The notes under the pieces are model-generated. The model did no database searches. It was not told the origin of the DNA and was given only the letters and a program-made list of their open reading frames with translations. Source: Ophiobolus disseminans (Eukaryota > Ascomycota > Dothideomycetes > Pleosporales > Phaeosphaeriaceae). Taken from it: a stretch of DNA of 64,000 bases. The stretch is taken from assembly GCA_010093685.1 (NCBI GenBank), contig MU006225.1, positions 874,507 to 938,506 on the forward strand, read 5' to 3'. The position numbers and the translations under genes were made by a program. Of the stretch, positions 1 through 12,002 are shown in pieces; positions within the stretch are counted from its first letter, which is position 1; each line of letters opens with the position of its first letter.

Positions 1-2134
1 GCCTTTTGTGCTGAAGATGACGATGTTGCAGTCGTACCCTTGTTGGAGTGGAGCAACCGTGCACCGCCTAGACACGAGCAGTTACGCCATCACTCAGCCT
101 TCCTTTTCTGGAACACGAGCAAAGTCTTTGTGCGATCGAACCCTGTCAGCTGGCTTGACACGCAGGCTGTTGAAACGAACCGTCGACCTGCTAGGATGCC
201 ATCAGATCCACGTTGTTGGTCAAGACGTCTCAAGTGTTTGCAGCGTGTACGCACTTCTGCATGGTAATTATGGACCATGCAAGACCACCGGGAGAGGACT
301 TTTCTAGACTACTCCAGATCTGCAGCTAAACAAACTTTTTCGATCGTAGTGCCTTTCAGCCGCGAGAAAGCGAGGCCAAGGATTTCTCACACACAAACTC
401 TTCCTCCATGCGACTTATGCTGCAAGGCTCCACCAGGGCGTATCCACAGCAATGTCTCCACTGTTAGTTATAATCGTACTTTCAGCATTCACGATCCTTC
501 GTGGCCACATACGACACTCCAGCAGACCTCAAGCTTCCTGTATGGTAGTATAACGCCGAACACCATAGTCCAGACGTCGTGAATTACGTACAAAAACCGG
601 TTGGTCCACCGCCGAACGTCACGATGTCAAAGGGGCGTTCAAACGTCTTCTGTGCAGCCATGTCAGGAGGACGATCGGCGGCGGCCCCGCATTGTCTAAA
701 TCCGGATGGCTCGGCTTCTTCTCCTCTCTACCCGTCACGCCTCCCTTCTCAAGGTAATGGTCGCGGCAACAGCACATCCAGGCCCGTCTGTTTCGTCTAG
801 TCCTGCGTTGCGTCGGGTGTTACGATTTCTGCGTTTCGTCAACAGTGGAAGAATGTTTCCGACTTTCCAGGTCCGCCTGGTCTTGCATGTAATTGGAGGG
901 GCTGCATCTCGCTGTCAACACGCGCAATCACAGCCACTCAGCATGGGCGTACCACCGCCCCAGCGCGCCCTAGTTGTATACTTTGCAACCTGGAATAATA
1001 CCACCGACGCTACAGACTAACATTTCAAAATCAAAGTATTTGCAGCTCGAGACGAAATGAGGCATTTCACAACCAGTACCAAACCTCTCACAGTGGAGCC
1101 TCGTCGATCTGTACAACTCGAAAACGACGGCCACCATAGCAAAACATGATGAGCACGTTTCAATGGAGGGTATCAAATCCCGCAATATACATCATCGCTA
1201 ACGTGTTCACCGCTAGATCCAACAGTACCTGCATCCTTATCGCGATATGATTGAATTGGCTTGCCCTGCATATTGCAACTCTCGGCTAGAAACACATGCA
1301 AAGTTAATGGCCAACACTTTCATCACATGTCAGCAATTGAGGCTATGCACATAGCACCGGCTATGCATGCTTAGAGATAACCTATTGCGCGATTTTCCGA
1401 TTCTCGAATTGTGAGGACTGTGGTAGGAAGCCTACGGCAAAAGACTCTTTCAACGCCTTGCAGGACCTGGCTGCTTGCAACCAGGCCCACATCGTCGGCA
1501 CTAGGTCTATATCGCATTCTTTGAACGAGCTGCCTGAACATGTCGGACGCTATTCGAATACTAAAGAACGACCGAGCGACCGAGCAAGATCAATGCACTC
1601 GCAGTCGGCTTCGCATCCAAATAAATAAGTCGGCACCAGATCGCTAGCCGCACATAAGTGTAACTTGAGCTTGTGGTTGGTCATGACGATAGAACTTATT
1701 ATTTGAAACATAGATCAGGCTATCACAACCCCGAGTGAGCAGTATGAGGACAATCGCAATTAATCCTCGTCAGTACTGTGCGTGTCACGCCCTGCCTGGG
1801 CTTGACCATAACCATGCTACAAGCTATTTGCCTTTAGCAACCATGACAACTTCATCCACCACCTCCAGTCGAGGGATTCTCGAAGCGAAGATCCGCTATG
1901 CTGGCATGTCGTCTGCGAGAGTTAGAGTCACGCTCTAAATAATCTTATAAGCGGTGGCATTTTAACACATATTATTAACAATTATTCCAACGTCTTCTAG
2001 CAGAGTATAAACTGAGCTGGCTTTGGCCTCAATATGAGAAGAGTCCATTGAAGATCGTAAAGATACTAAGAGCTTACTATTGAAGGTTGAAATGCGCGGT
2101 AAGTCGTAGGGCTTGATGGCGATGTAGCCAATCC
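1..2134. other. Intergenic stretch, no supported gene
   Basis: Only short overlapping reading frames of about 60-105 codons occur on both strands. None has a recognisable domain, a convincing intron structure or a credible start. It lies downstream of the topoisomerase III pseudogene. I see no tRNA or clear transposon end. Confidence 0.5.
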
Positions 2135-4320
2135 TCAGTTCACTTCACCAAAAACGTACTTCCGAACAGCCTACAATCACATCAGCAGAGAAGGAGGTAC
2201 GCCGAGACTTAGTTCTTACCGTACGAAGGGCATCCAGATGTTGCTGCATGCGAGCATAGACCTCTCGATACTGTTCGATGGTTTCGCTCACAACCCGAGC
2301 CTTTGTCGTTTGTCCATTGCATATGGCGTTCATCTTCAGCTCCATCTACGCCTGTCGTTAGCAGCCCGTGGTGGAAATCAATCAAGGACGTTATCTTGCC
2401 TCTTTGCGTAAAAACGGCTTCGTCAAATTGGTCTCAAAACCCATGTTCACGTGGCCTTCAACTAAAGCGACCCCTAGCGTCGTGGGTATGGATTCCCGAA
2501 CACCTGTTATAGTGCCACCTCGACCAGCGCTACCGCGACCAGCACCGCCATTTCTGCCGCCACGACGACTGGCTATTGTGGTTCTACCTATACGACCATT
2601 TCTGACTCTCGCTCGGGCTGGCAACTCCTCGGGCTCGTCGTCGCTATTCTCATGCCGCACCTGTCTTGCCTGAGCTCTGGCTTCGACATGTTGTCGGTTT
2701 ATGATTGTGACAATATGGTCGGCTATTGTGGCATCAGTGCCGATACCGTTCGCGTTCATCAGTGCAAGTAAGTCCGGTTCAGTTACATATCCAGGTGGTG
2801 ACGTCGTACTCTCAGAAAGAAGAGCTTCGGTCGGTTCGAAGACCTCGCCTTCAATGAATGAAGGAAGTTCTTGGCTGCTCCACCGATCGTAAACATAGAC
2901 ATCGAGATAGATGCGCTCTAATATTACAAGGCCGGATGCATTGAATGCTTCCGGTCCATAGAGAACACTAATGTCGGTCTTTGACCCCTGGGCGTCTTTG
3001 CTACAGCATGCCAGAAAGCGCCGGACGACGAACTCATGGACACGCTGCTCTTCGTGTGAGAGCGTGACTGGATTGACGAAATTGACAAAATGGATAGGCG
3101 GGTGGGCCTTGTCATTATTACGTCCGTTACGGGGCCACGAAAAGCCTCCTTCGGCCAGTATTGTTGCATATCCAGCCCAGCAGCCGCCCTGCGCCTGGTT
3201 CTGGACGAGGCCGCGAAGGTCCATACCCCGATCGAACTGATCTGTCTCAGTTCGTGGATAGCTAACCCAACCTTTTTGATATAGCTTTTCTGCAAGCTAC
3301 AGAACCTTTTGGCTGTCCGTTCCTAAGAATCTGCTACCGCACTTCTGAAGCTCTAGAGTCGTCAACGGTAAAGGTTTCCATTTGCTCGTTGGCGTGGTGT
3401 TGACCTTTTTGACTTGAGCGTTCTGCGAAGTGAGACACCACTCGTAGAGAACAACAGCTGTCATTTTGTCAAAGAGGTGTTTACGAGTCCAAGTAAAGTT
3501 CACTTTTATTCCAGCTTTCTGATGCATCAGTTTGATACACCAGAATGATTCCGGGGTAAAATTCTGAACGCGCAAGTAGCGCTCGACGATGAAGCCAAGC
3601 GTGAGAAATTGACAGCTCCCGTAGCTGATTATTTGAGAGGCTTCTGATTGATTGATTCGCTGGAGTACAGGACGAAGACTCAAAGTGAGGTGTCGGGTGA
3701 AAGGCCACACGAAGATCGAGCTCGATACGAGAAGCTACTGCGTCGGCTTGTGGTTCGCTGAGAGTGGTGGGATGATGTGCGGCGTGAATGATATGCGCCC
3801 TTTCGATATTGGAGAAGTGTGCTCTTACTGTGCTGCCAGTGCGACCCAGTGCCTGGTTGCTTTGTGCTGCCACCGACCGAATCTCGGTGTCTATATGCTC
3901 ACTTTCGCGGTCGCAGTCGGTCCAGATATAGAGCACGTTGGTATGGCGAGCGTGTCGCTAAATGTTATCCGCGATAGACTTTCTGTTGCTACCAACAAAA
4001 ACCTCGATACGAGCGTCAAAAAGAGCAGATGGGTTGCATGATGTCCAGCTCTTGTATTGCGGTCCAAACTCGTGGCTGAGGAGGTGGCCTAGCACAGAGG
4101 TCATTGTGACACGACAATGGCCCCATTGCGGAAATGTGTAATTGAATTCGTAGTTCTTTACATACGGATTGCCTTGGATGTTGTGCTGCACGTCCATTAG
4201 CTCGACTGGCGGATTGCGTGCGTCTGTGCTCACGGTGGTCACTTGATCTCCCAAGTGGTTTGCAATTGCTTTCGCAATCGATGGCTTTTCCGCAACGCAT
4301 AACACCGTTCTCACCGCCAT
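2135..4320 (-). pseudogene. TOP3: Decayed DNA topoisomerase III (type IA) copy
   Basis: The reading frame resembles eukaryotic topoisomerase III, which relaxes and decatenates single-stranded DNA with a RecQ helicase and Rmi1. Visible parts in order are the TOPRIM start (CVAEKPSIAKAIA), the acidic motif DCDRESEHI (normally DCDREGE), the active-site motif SYPRTETDQFD with its tyrosine, and the C-terminal core up to QYREVYAR. Two introns can be placed: a GC-AG intron at 2346-2399 and a GT-AG intron at 2171-2219, giving a short C-terminus without zinc fingers. The copy is broken. There are in-frame TAG codons at 3958-3960 and 3297-3299, both where CAG (Gln) fits, plus a frame change near 3710-3720 before the TRHLTLSL segment. 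The Gly-to-Ser change in the metal motif and Pro-to-Leu in YGSCQFLTLGF also suggest decay. Because TOP3 is important for genome stability, an intact copy probably exists elsewhere. Sequencing error is less likely, given three separate defects. Confidence 0.85.
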
Positions 4321-6115
4321 AGCGAACTGTGTCTTTTGCGTTGACACAGACCGGAGAGGCGAGATTTATTACAACCCTCGAAGGACAAGTCTTTAAACGA
4401 GCGCAGGCCTATGCCCGTTTCGGCCAGGTGAGTTAACTTGGTAGGTCGTGAGCGCCTAAAAGACACGAGCTCCTCCGTACGCGATGCGGCGATGATCGTG
4501 AACCGCTTCGCATTTCCAGTACCTACCGCTCTAACTGTATTGGATAAACGCATCACATGACCTTGGTCATGCTTTTAACGCGACCATTCCAAGGCGCTTG
4601 CCGCATGCCCCCTCAACTGGATCGTTGTACCTGCAACCGGAACTTGGCATGGTGCTGGCAGTTCTTCAAAGGACTTGTATTTCCTTGGGGTACAATGTTG
4701 ATATGCGAATAAAATCAACGAATAGATTGTGTTGAAAAATAACGAAAGAGCTGTACTGCTGCTCACCTCTTATATATACCCTGTGCGCTGGATTGGAAAA
4801 GTGATGGTCTGGGCCTCAGTCCACCTTTGGCGCCGCCCAAATACGGTACGCCGCTTGGATACATAGCCATTGCCTGATCATTTAGATGCGTTGACGCCAA
4901 TGATTGCTGTGGTGTCGAATGCACAACCGCACTCAAAGCTTGTCGGGTCATCATTTCTCCACAGAAGAAACTTTGCCTACCGGTCTCAGACGCTGCGGTC
5001 CGTAAAGAGAAAGTGCAACGACGTTGAAAGTAAGGCTACGTTTAGCAAAGGGCCACAGTGGATCAACCCCGTAAATAGTTCAGGAAGGCGCGCGCCTCAA
5101 GCGTTAAAAGAGGCCAAAACCAGTCGATTTGTCCTCAGGCCTTCATCAATCCACGTAACGTATGATATTGATCATCCTGAAAACCCTGCTGAGACAGGTG
5201 ATGCTTCAACGCGCACCTATACAGAATGAGATGGGTGAAGACTATTGCGGCCAACACTCAGCAGGCGCACACGCCTGTCTCCAATTGCATGGTGATTTAT
5301 ACACACTGGAAGGCACCATCATGTAATTGTTGTTATGAGCTCTCCTCGATATTGTCTCTACTAATCGATACCTTCCCACTTGTATTGCACTATTCCCCAG
5401 ACAAGCCCTGTTGGTGTTCTTCTGCCCTGAATTCTGCCACCAAAATAGCGTATGCGACCTCAGGAGTCACACGATGTCTGCTCTGCTGCAATTCCATTCA
5501 TGTTGATTGGACATTAAGGAATGAGCGATAGTCTCCACAGCGGCACACGAGGGTCAAGGCCCCAATTCTGGCATGAATAACATCCAATCAATCCTAAAAT
5601 TCACTTTTCATGGTCTGTGTCTAAGCGCTGCGGCACAGCTGCATGGTGCACTAAACTTCACCTTAGCATGGATGCCTCCTTCCTACTTGGGGTCTACCTC
5701 TGACTAGGTATCACCGGATCGCTGCATCTCGATATGTATGGGCACATCTGTTTGAGAGTGGAGCAACGCGCATACGACTCTTAAGGGTAACATGGGACGG
5801 TTAGCTTGCGCAAAGTGAAATTCCTGTTGTCTAGGCCTTGTACTAGCAATTCTAAGATTTCAATACCTAAATCATGTGAGCAATCTTCTAAGACCAATAC
5901 AGATATCCATCCCACACTAGCCACAGCGATATTGAACGGCATTACTACAACTCTATCACTACCCCACTGACGAAACGACTGCACTCAATGCCGCGTAATA
6001 CCTCAGAGGAAGACAAAAGACCCCTACGCCTCTACAAACCTAGAGTATCGCAACAAGGTAAAAATAGCTGTCTTCCTACTGTATTTACCCACTCACCTCC
6101 CCACACTCACCCGTC
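4321..6115. other. Intergenic stretch, no supported gene
   Basis: Several open frames of 60-120 codons occur, the longest on the plus strand at 4870-5229. They lack recognisable motifs, and I could not chain them by introns. It lies between the topoisomerase III relic and the 3' end of the GH92 gene. Confidence 0.45.
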
Positions 6116-8791
6116 TCACGAACTCGCACCCCCAAACCCAAACTCCGCCGCCCCAGGCATCTCCCACCTCCTTTTCACCCTCGTCGCATTCACCGGCACG
6201 GTCGCATTCCCAAACGGCCCCAAACTCGGCGGAACATCTTCCTCCCTCGTACCCCACGCACTTTCCTTCGGCCCCAGCGTCAACTCCAGCACGCCGCCGT
6301 CCAGGAAAAACCTATGCTTTAGCCAATTGCGGGAATACGGCCTCCCATCCAGCGTCGCAGACTGAACGTAAATATTCTTATACCCCGGGTCGAAATTGAC
6401 ATTCCGAATCGTCGCCGTCTTACCCGTCTGGCCGTTCTTAATCGAGATTGACTCGAAGAAGGGCGGAATAATAAAATACACATCCTGCCCCGCATTCGGA
6501 AAAAGCCCCATCATGACCAGCGCGACGAAACTGCCCATGGCGCCGCTATCGTCATTGCCAGGTATACCGCCTACGCTGTCGTTGAAGAGGCTGGGTATAT
6601 ATTGATGCGCGCGCTCAGCAGACAGCGCGGGCCGACCGGCGTAGTGGTATAAAAAGACTTTGAGGAAGGCTTGTTCGTCGCCGAGGTATAGGACGCCGGA
6701 TTCGTGTAGCCAGTTCAGGCGGCGCACGAATGTGGTGCGGCCGCCGAGGGTGGCGATCAGCGTGACCATGTCGCCTGGCACGAAGAAGGTGTAGAGCCAG
6801 ACGGGGCCTTCATATGTTTCGCGGCCCGAGGGGTTGAGGTAGCAGCCTGTGAAATCTTGTAAGGGGGAGCAGAAGATGGGGTCTTGGTAGCCCCATGTGC
6901 CGTTCATGTAGCGCGGTTGCAGGAAGCCCTGGAAGCCTGTGTCTTCGCCGTATACGATGCTGCGCTGGTCGGGTTTGAACATGTTGCGCCAGTTTCCCGA
7001 GCGGGTCAGGTATTTCTCGTAGTCGGCGGTGTGGCCGAGGGCGCGGGCGAGCAGGGCGATAGTGAAGTCGTTGTAAGCATATTCGACCGTGCGCGAGATG
7101 GAGCGGGTTTCTGTGCCGACGCCGTCGGTGTCGAGGTTCTCGGTCGGGATGTAGTTGAGGGTTTTCCAGGAGGCGAGGCCGCCGCGACCTGGTGAGCATG
7201 TTAGTAATGGACATGGAGAGATGGGAAGATGTAGGAAATTACCTTCGACGTCCCAGTTCGGAGGTTCAACTTCCGCGTCCTTTACGACAGCCTCGTACGC
7301 AAGATTCCAATCTATACCCTCACTGATATTCTTCAAATACGCATCCGTAATCACAACATCAGCATTCGATCCCCCCTGCGTCAGACCTATTACTCCATTA
7401 GCATCCCATTCAACCCTACCCACAATCCAACATACCTTTACAATGACTCATCCGACAATCCGGCAACCACCCCTGATGCACATAAATATCCAACAAGCTC
7501 CTCACCATGAGCGTCTGACTCCCCGGATCCAACAACGTCAACAACGGATGAATACTCCTGAAGCTATCCCAAATACAGTAAAAAGAATCATAATACGGCT
7601 CGCTGGAGCTCCAGTTCGGATTCTCCCCAGTGTAGTCCTGCGGACTGATCATCGTGCGGTACACGCCGCTCCAAAACGCTTTCAAAAACACGTTGCTCAC
7701 GCCGCCGGGCTCGATGGTGATGACTTCGAGTTTCGCGCGCCAGGCGTCTTCGGCTGCTTTAGCGATGGCGTCGAAATTGCTCTTTGGAATTTCGCGCTCG
7801 GCGTTGGCGCAGGCTTGGGTTTCGCTGATGAAGCTCATCCCCACCCGAGCGAGGATCTGGTTATTTGCTTTTGGTCTTTCGAACTGGACCCATCCGCCTG
7901 CCGGTCGGGCATTGGGCGTGTGTCTCACGTCGCCGGGTGCGATTTTCAAACTCGTTGCTTTGCTTGCGCGCGTGTTGGCCCATACTCCTGCGTCTTTGAC
8001 TTGTGCGCCGTCGAAGTCGAGGCAGAAGTAGGATTGGTATGTTCCGATGCCGAAGGAGGGCGAGAAGACGCCGCCGCCTGTTATGCGGCCGTTTCTTGCG
8101 TAGACGGTGATGTTGGCTTCGCTGCGGGTTTGTGGTAGGTCTGATAGTTCGATAAGAATGTGTGGGTTTGATGGTATGGTTGGGTCTGCTGGTGTCTCTG
8201 GGAATGTGAAGCGATACAGTGCGGTTCGGTTTGTGACTGTCATTTCTGTTCGGATGTTGTTCGCTAAAGTGATGTCGAAGTATCCAGGCTTTGCATGCAC
8301 ACTGCCATCGACGCGTTCGATCATACGTTCCCATAGTGTATACTTGCATGCATTGATATCGCCGTTTGGACATCCAGGTTGCGCAAAGATGGGGAAGTTG
8401 CCCAATGAAGGAGAGCCACCAGTACCGCTATCGTGCATGTGTGAGAAGCCATAGATTGGACTGTTGTCAGACGAGAAGCCACCTTGATTTTCGCCGTAAA
8501 CATCTGGTCCAGCTTTCGCCATGCCTAATCTTCATCAGTGTGCTGCTCATACTCGACAGGTAGATTTACTGACCGAATGGCAGCGTTGCGCCTGGAAATA
8601 CATGCCCTACACATTCATCAGTCTCTACCCTCTTCCTTCATCTCCACGTGTCACAAACCTCCATTCGTCGTCCCAATCAACGGATTGACATATTCATATC
8701 CCGACTTGCGCGTCCCGTTTTGCGCGCTAACAAAGTTTACCAATGTCCACCACACCGCCGCTCCAGCAGCGTAATTCAATAGTCGGCCCAT
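6116..8791 (-). CDS. Secreted GH92 family alpha-1,2-mannosidase
   Basis: Predicted glycoside hydrolase family 92 enzyme, which removes alpha-1,2-mannose from glycans with calcium-assisted inverting chemistry. Five exons join in frame to 823 aa: 8791-8659, 8606-8574, 8524-7436, 7386-7243 and 7188-6116. One intron has the perfect branch site TACTAAC. The start is set by an N-terminal secretion signal (MGRLLNYAAGAAVWWTLV, then FVSAQ), after which the family opening appears (YVNPLIGT, then GGHVFPGATLPFGMAKA). The family motifs GFSHMHDSGTGG (about residues 80-91), WLPDCRMS, TQGGSNAD and GIPGNDDSGAMG (near residue 680, catalytic acids) are intact. Length fits fungal GH92 proteins. It probably acts outside the cell or in the secretory route on fungal or plant mannan and N-glycans. 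It lies downstream of and on the same strand as a HET gene, with no sign of co-regulation. Confidence 0.93.
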
Positions 8792-9274
8792 CGCCCTTCA
8801 AAATTAGTCTGCGAATCTGAGTGACTCCAGCGCGAAGAGTAGCAGGACCCCACAACGCATCCACGCCTTCCCCACCCGCGTATTTAACCTTCCATCCCAT
8901 CGTACTTGGCGTGATGCAACGTTCCTGCTTGCCATGCCCCATGATGCTCTTTCCGCTGCATGCCGTGCCTGAATAGAGTGGCGCCGGACCATCTCACGAT
9001 CTAGAATGGGAAGCTGGTTGATGTTTAAGATGCGGTGATTGGTGTGATGTAACGGTACTGCAGATGCTGCAGGTGGGCTGCGGGTGTGGCTGCGGGGTAC
9101 ATCATTTAGCGGCTGATCTCTCGAGGTTGTATATTATCTCCGGTCCAAGCGAGGCTTGCTTGTGCATTTCGGCATATTGTTGTTGCGGACCTTCGATTCT
9201 TTAAACTTTGCGTGTGGAAATGTGATGTTGTGTAGTGACGACAAGTCCTTTCGTCCCTTCACAGTGGCCAGATG
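8792..9274. other. GH92 upstream region / HET gene 3' flank
   Basis: This 483-bp spacer separates the stop codon of the HET gene from the start of the GH92 gene; both are on the minus strand. It should hold the GH92 promoter and the HET gene's polyadenylation signals. I see a GC-rich CTGCAG-containing stretch near 9050-9100 but no identifiable binding site. Confidence 0.5.
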
Positions 9275-11615
9275 TCAAACGAACTCAAATACCCCCACCT
9301 CACCATCAACATACAACTCCTCCTTCATCGTCTCCGGATGCGCTCTCTTCCCTGCACTCTCTTCTCCCTTCCTCTGTACCTCCAACCCATCTTCAAAAAG
9401 CTCACAATCCTCACCTCCAAAATCCATCCTCCCCAACCTCACATACTCGCCCCTCTTCCCAGTCGGCATGAGTGCCAACCCCGAGATCAAATGCTGCCCA
9501 TGGTACGTGCTCGACTGTCTTTCATGGACATACTTCCTCACGGGCAAATAGCATGAGCGCGCCAGGTCATGATAGTCCACCGGCTCGTCGGCTCGGAGGT
9601 GCGCAGTGTGTGAGTGCGATTCGAACGCCGGAAGTGAGATGGCTGGAGCAAAGCCCGCTGGCCACTGGGGCTTTTTGCTTTTCTTGGCGAGGCCCGCGAG
9701 GTAGATGGTCGGCGGGATAGCCATGGGGTGGAGTCGTGCAGACTCGGATGTCCAGTCAGGTGGGTCCATGGCCAGCGGGTACAGCGTGCCTCTAAGCCGT
9801 AGTTTGCCGTGTGAAAGGTGAGACATGGGCATTGAAGGGTCTTCAGGCGTGAGTTGTACGTCTAGGATGTCGATCATGCTGTTGTCTGAGCCGTCGGGGG
9901 TGTAGAAGCCCATACAAATGTCTCCTAGCACGCTCGCCCACGACCAACTCGGAGCCTGGTACCGCTTGCCTGTTAGTCTTTCTGCTAGATGGACCTGGTG
10001 TGTGCGAGTAATCCCCAGATCCTTGGTGAATATAATGTCGTCTATTGGTGGAGGTGGTTTATTCATACGCCGTGTCTTATCGATGTACCATAGTAGATCG
10101 CCAGGCAGCGTTTTGCGCCAGAGTCCTGCAATCCACTCGTCCTTGAGAAGACTACTGAACTTTGTTGCAATCCCGGCAACAGCAATGAGGCGGTCACGCT
10201 CCTTGGTTACCTCAGTTCGACCGTATGTGAGTAGTACTTTCTGCCAATCTCCATGGCGAAGTTCGTGGGAAGAGATTGCGGGACCGTCTGACGGAGACGG
10301 GGTGCTACGCTTCTTGAACCCCATGGAATTCAGCAACTTGGCCTCCTTGGGAAGACCGGATGGAAAAGCCTCCCCAGCCTCCAGCTCGCGGCACTCCCAC
10401 AAGAGTTGGTCAAATGTGAAGTGTAAGACCCTGGGAGTAAGGTATCGCTCTTGAGTGATCCAGGCACGTGTATTACATACGCTCTTCTGAATTCGGGCAT
10501 CCCAATATCGCAAGTCGTTGATGAGGAACTTCATTTTAGGTAGGCCCTCCCAAGCTGATTGCACGATGCACGGTGCTATGAGCCCTTGTTGCCTTGGTTG
10601 CAAAAGCGAGTTGCCACCCACAGTCCCCTCCAGATTCAGCATGCTGTGCGCATACACGCGATCCATCATGCAGGCTTCACGTTTCCATTCAACGGGGTCA
10701 CCCTGTACGATACACAAAGAGTCAATCCAGAGATATCTGATACCAAGACGGCGCGTGAAGCACACAGCTTCTTCGAAGATCTTGGGCATCTCATGTGCTT
10801 TGATACCCTCTTTGCGCTGAGCAATGTTGGCATTAGTAGTCGTACACTCCTTTCTTTCTGGGTTCCATCGATGGCTCAACGTCATGTATACCCCCGACAC
10901 TGGCGTTTCCGCGGTTTCAATGAGCTTGCAGTCTGCAGCCTGCACCACGAGCCCGCGTTCACCAAGATCTAGAAGGCGAGTTGGGTACCAGACAGGCAGC
11001 TCTGCTTCGTCATTGCATTTTGTGTGTTGGCTCTTACACTGCCTGACCCAGTTCTCGATGATGCTCCACGTTCCCTTGCCATACACATCCGGATCCGGGT
11101 GGGGCAAACTTGCCATGTCCACCGCAGGTTCATCTTTTCCGTGTCAATGTCACCTCGAGTTCAGCACATTGATAGAACATACCTCCAACCGGCGTTACCG
11201 CTACCTCCTTGTACTCAGTAACATCCTTATCCATCGGACTATTCAACCCCACCTCGAGCGTTAGCTCTTCAGCCCCGTAATCATCGCGGAACATCGTGTC
11301 CGGCTTTTTGAGTCGATAATGCGTCCCTGATCCCGTGAAGGCATGTAGTCTTCCATGACGAAGAAATATGGGATTCTCCAGATACTCGGCAGCCGTCTTG
11401 TCGCGGAAGAAATGCCGCCAGAGGAGGTCGCAGATTTGGCAGCCGGCGAGGGCGCCATCGGCAATCTGAGAAATGTCGCTGTGTAGCGAACGTATACTTT
11501 GCGCTTCTGCTTCGTGCTGTTCGCTGTAGGTGGGGTATTGAAGGGTGAGCGAGGGCGAGTAAAGTGAAGGACGTGTGCCGTGGAAGATAGTCGTACAGAT
11601 GGCGCATAGAGACAT
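9275..11615 (-). CDS. HET-domain (heterokaryon incompatibility) protein
   Basis: Two exons (11615-11183 and 11133-9275) join in frame to 763 aa. The HET domain starts near residue 228 with YMTLSHRW, followed by the typical core LGIRYLWIDSLCIVQGD near residue 280. HET proteins in filamentous ascomycetes mediate non-self recognition and programmed cell death after fusion of unlike hyphae; most paralogues have no tested role. The N-terminal ~220 residues carry two close cysteines (CAIC, CQIC) but no domain I recognise. The intron is short and uses donor GTATGT. The length and layout (N-terminal leader, HET, long variable tail) are usual for this large family. Partner specificity cannot be read from the sequence. 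Confidence 0.9.
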
Positions 11616-12002
11616 GATGGGGAGGGGTGAAGTAGTTGTGTGTCGCTAGGTGCTGAGGGAGGAAAGAGGGGTGACGCCACATGGATGCATTGAGCTCGAG
11701 TGAACATCAATCGTATTACGCTCGCTATGCCATTCGTACACAGAACTTAAACATGCTTTCCAATCCCCAGTGTGTATCCAAGAGACGCCGTCGCTAATGC
11801 AATGTCAAGTGTTCAAGCGTTATTACCCCAAAAGCAAGCACCACCCTCTACCACGGGATGATCCCTCTCAAGAGAGTTATGACGCGTGGCCATTCCATCA
11901 CTTCCAAAATTCAACCTCAAAAAGCTATGTGCAAGAAGCGAATACGCAATGCGCAGAAAGACAAAACCCCAACTCGGGATAACACACCGAGTGAGTCATG
12001 AG
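11616..12002. other. Spacer between HET and kinase genes
   Basis: 387 bp between the HET gene start and the kinase stop codon, both on the minus strand. It probably contains the HET promoter and the kinase 3' UTR. No further gene or repeat is seen. Confidence 0.5.
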
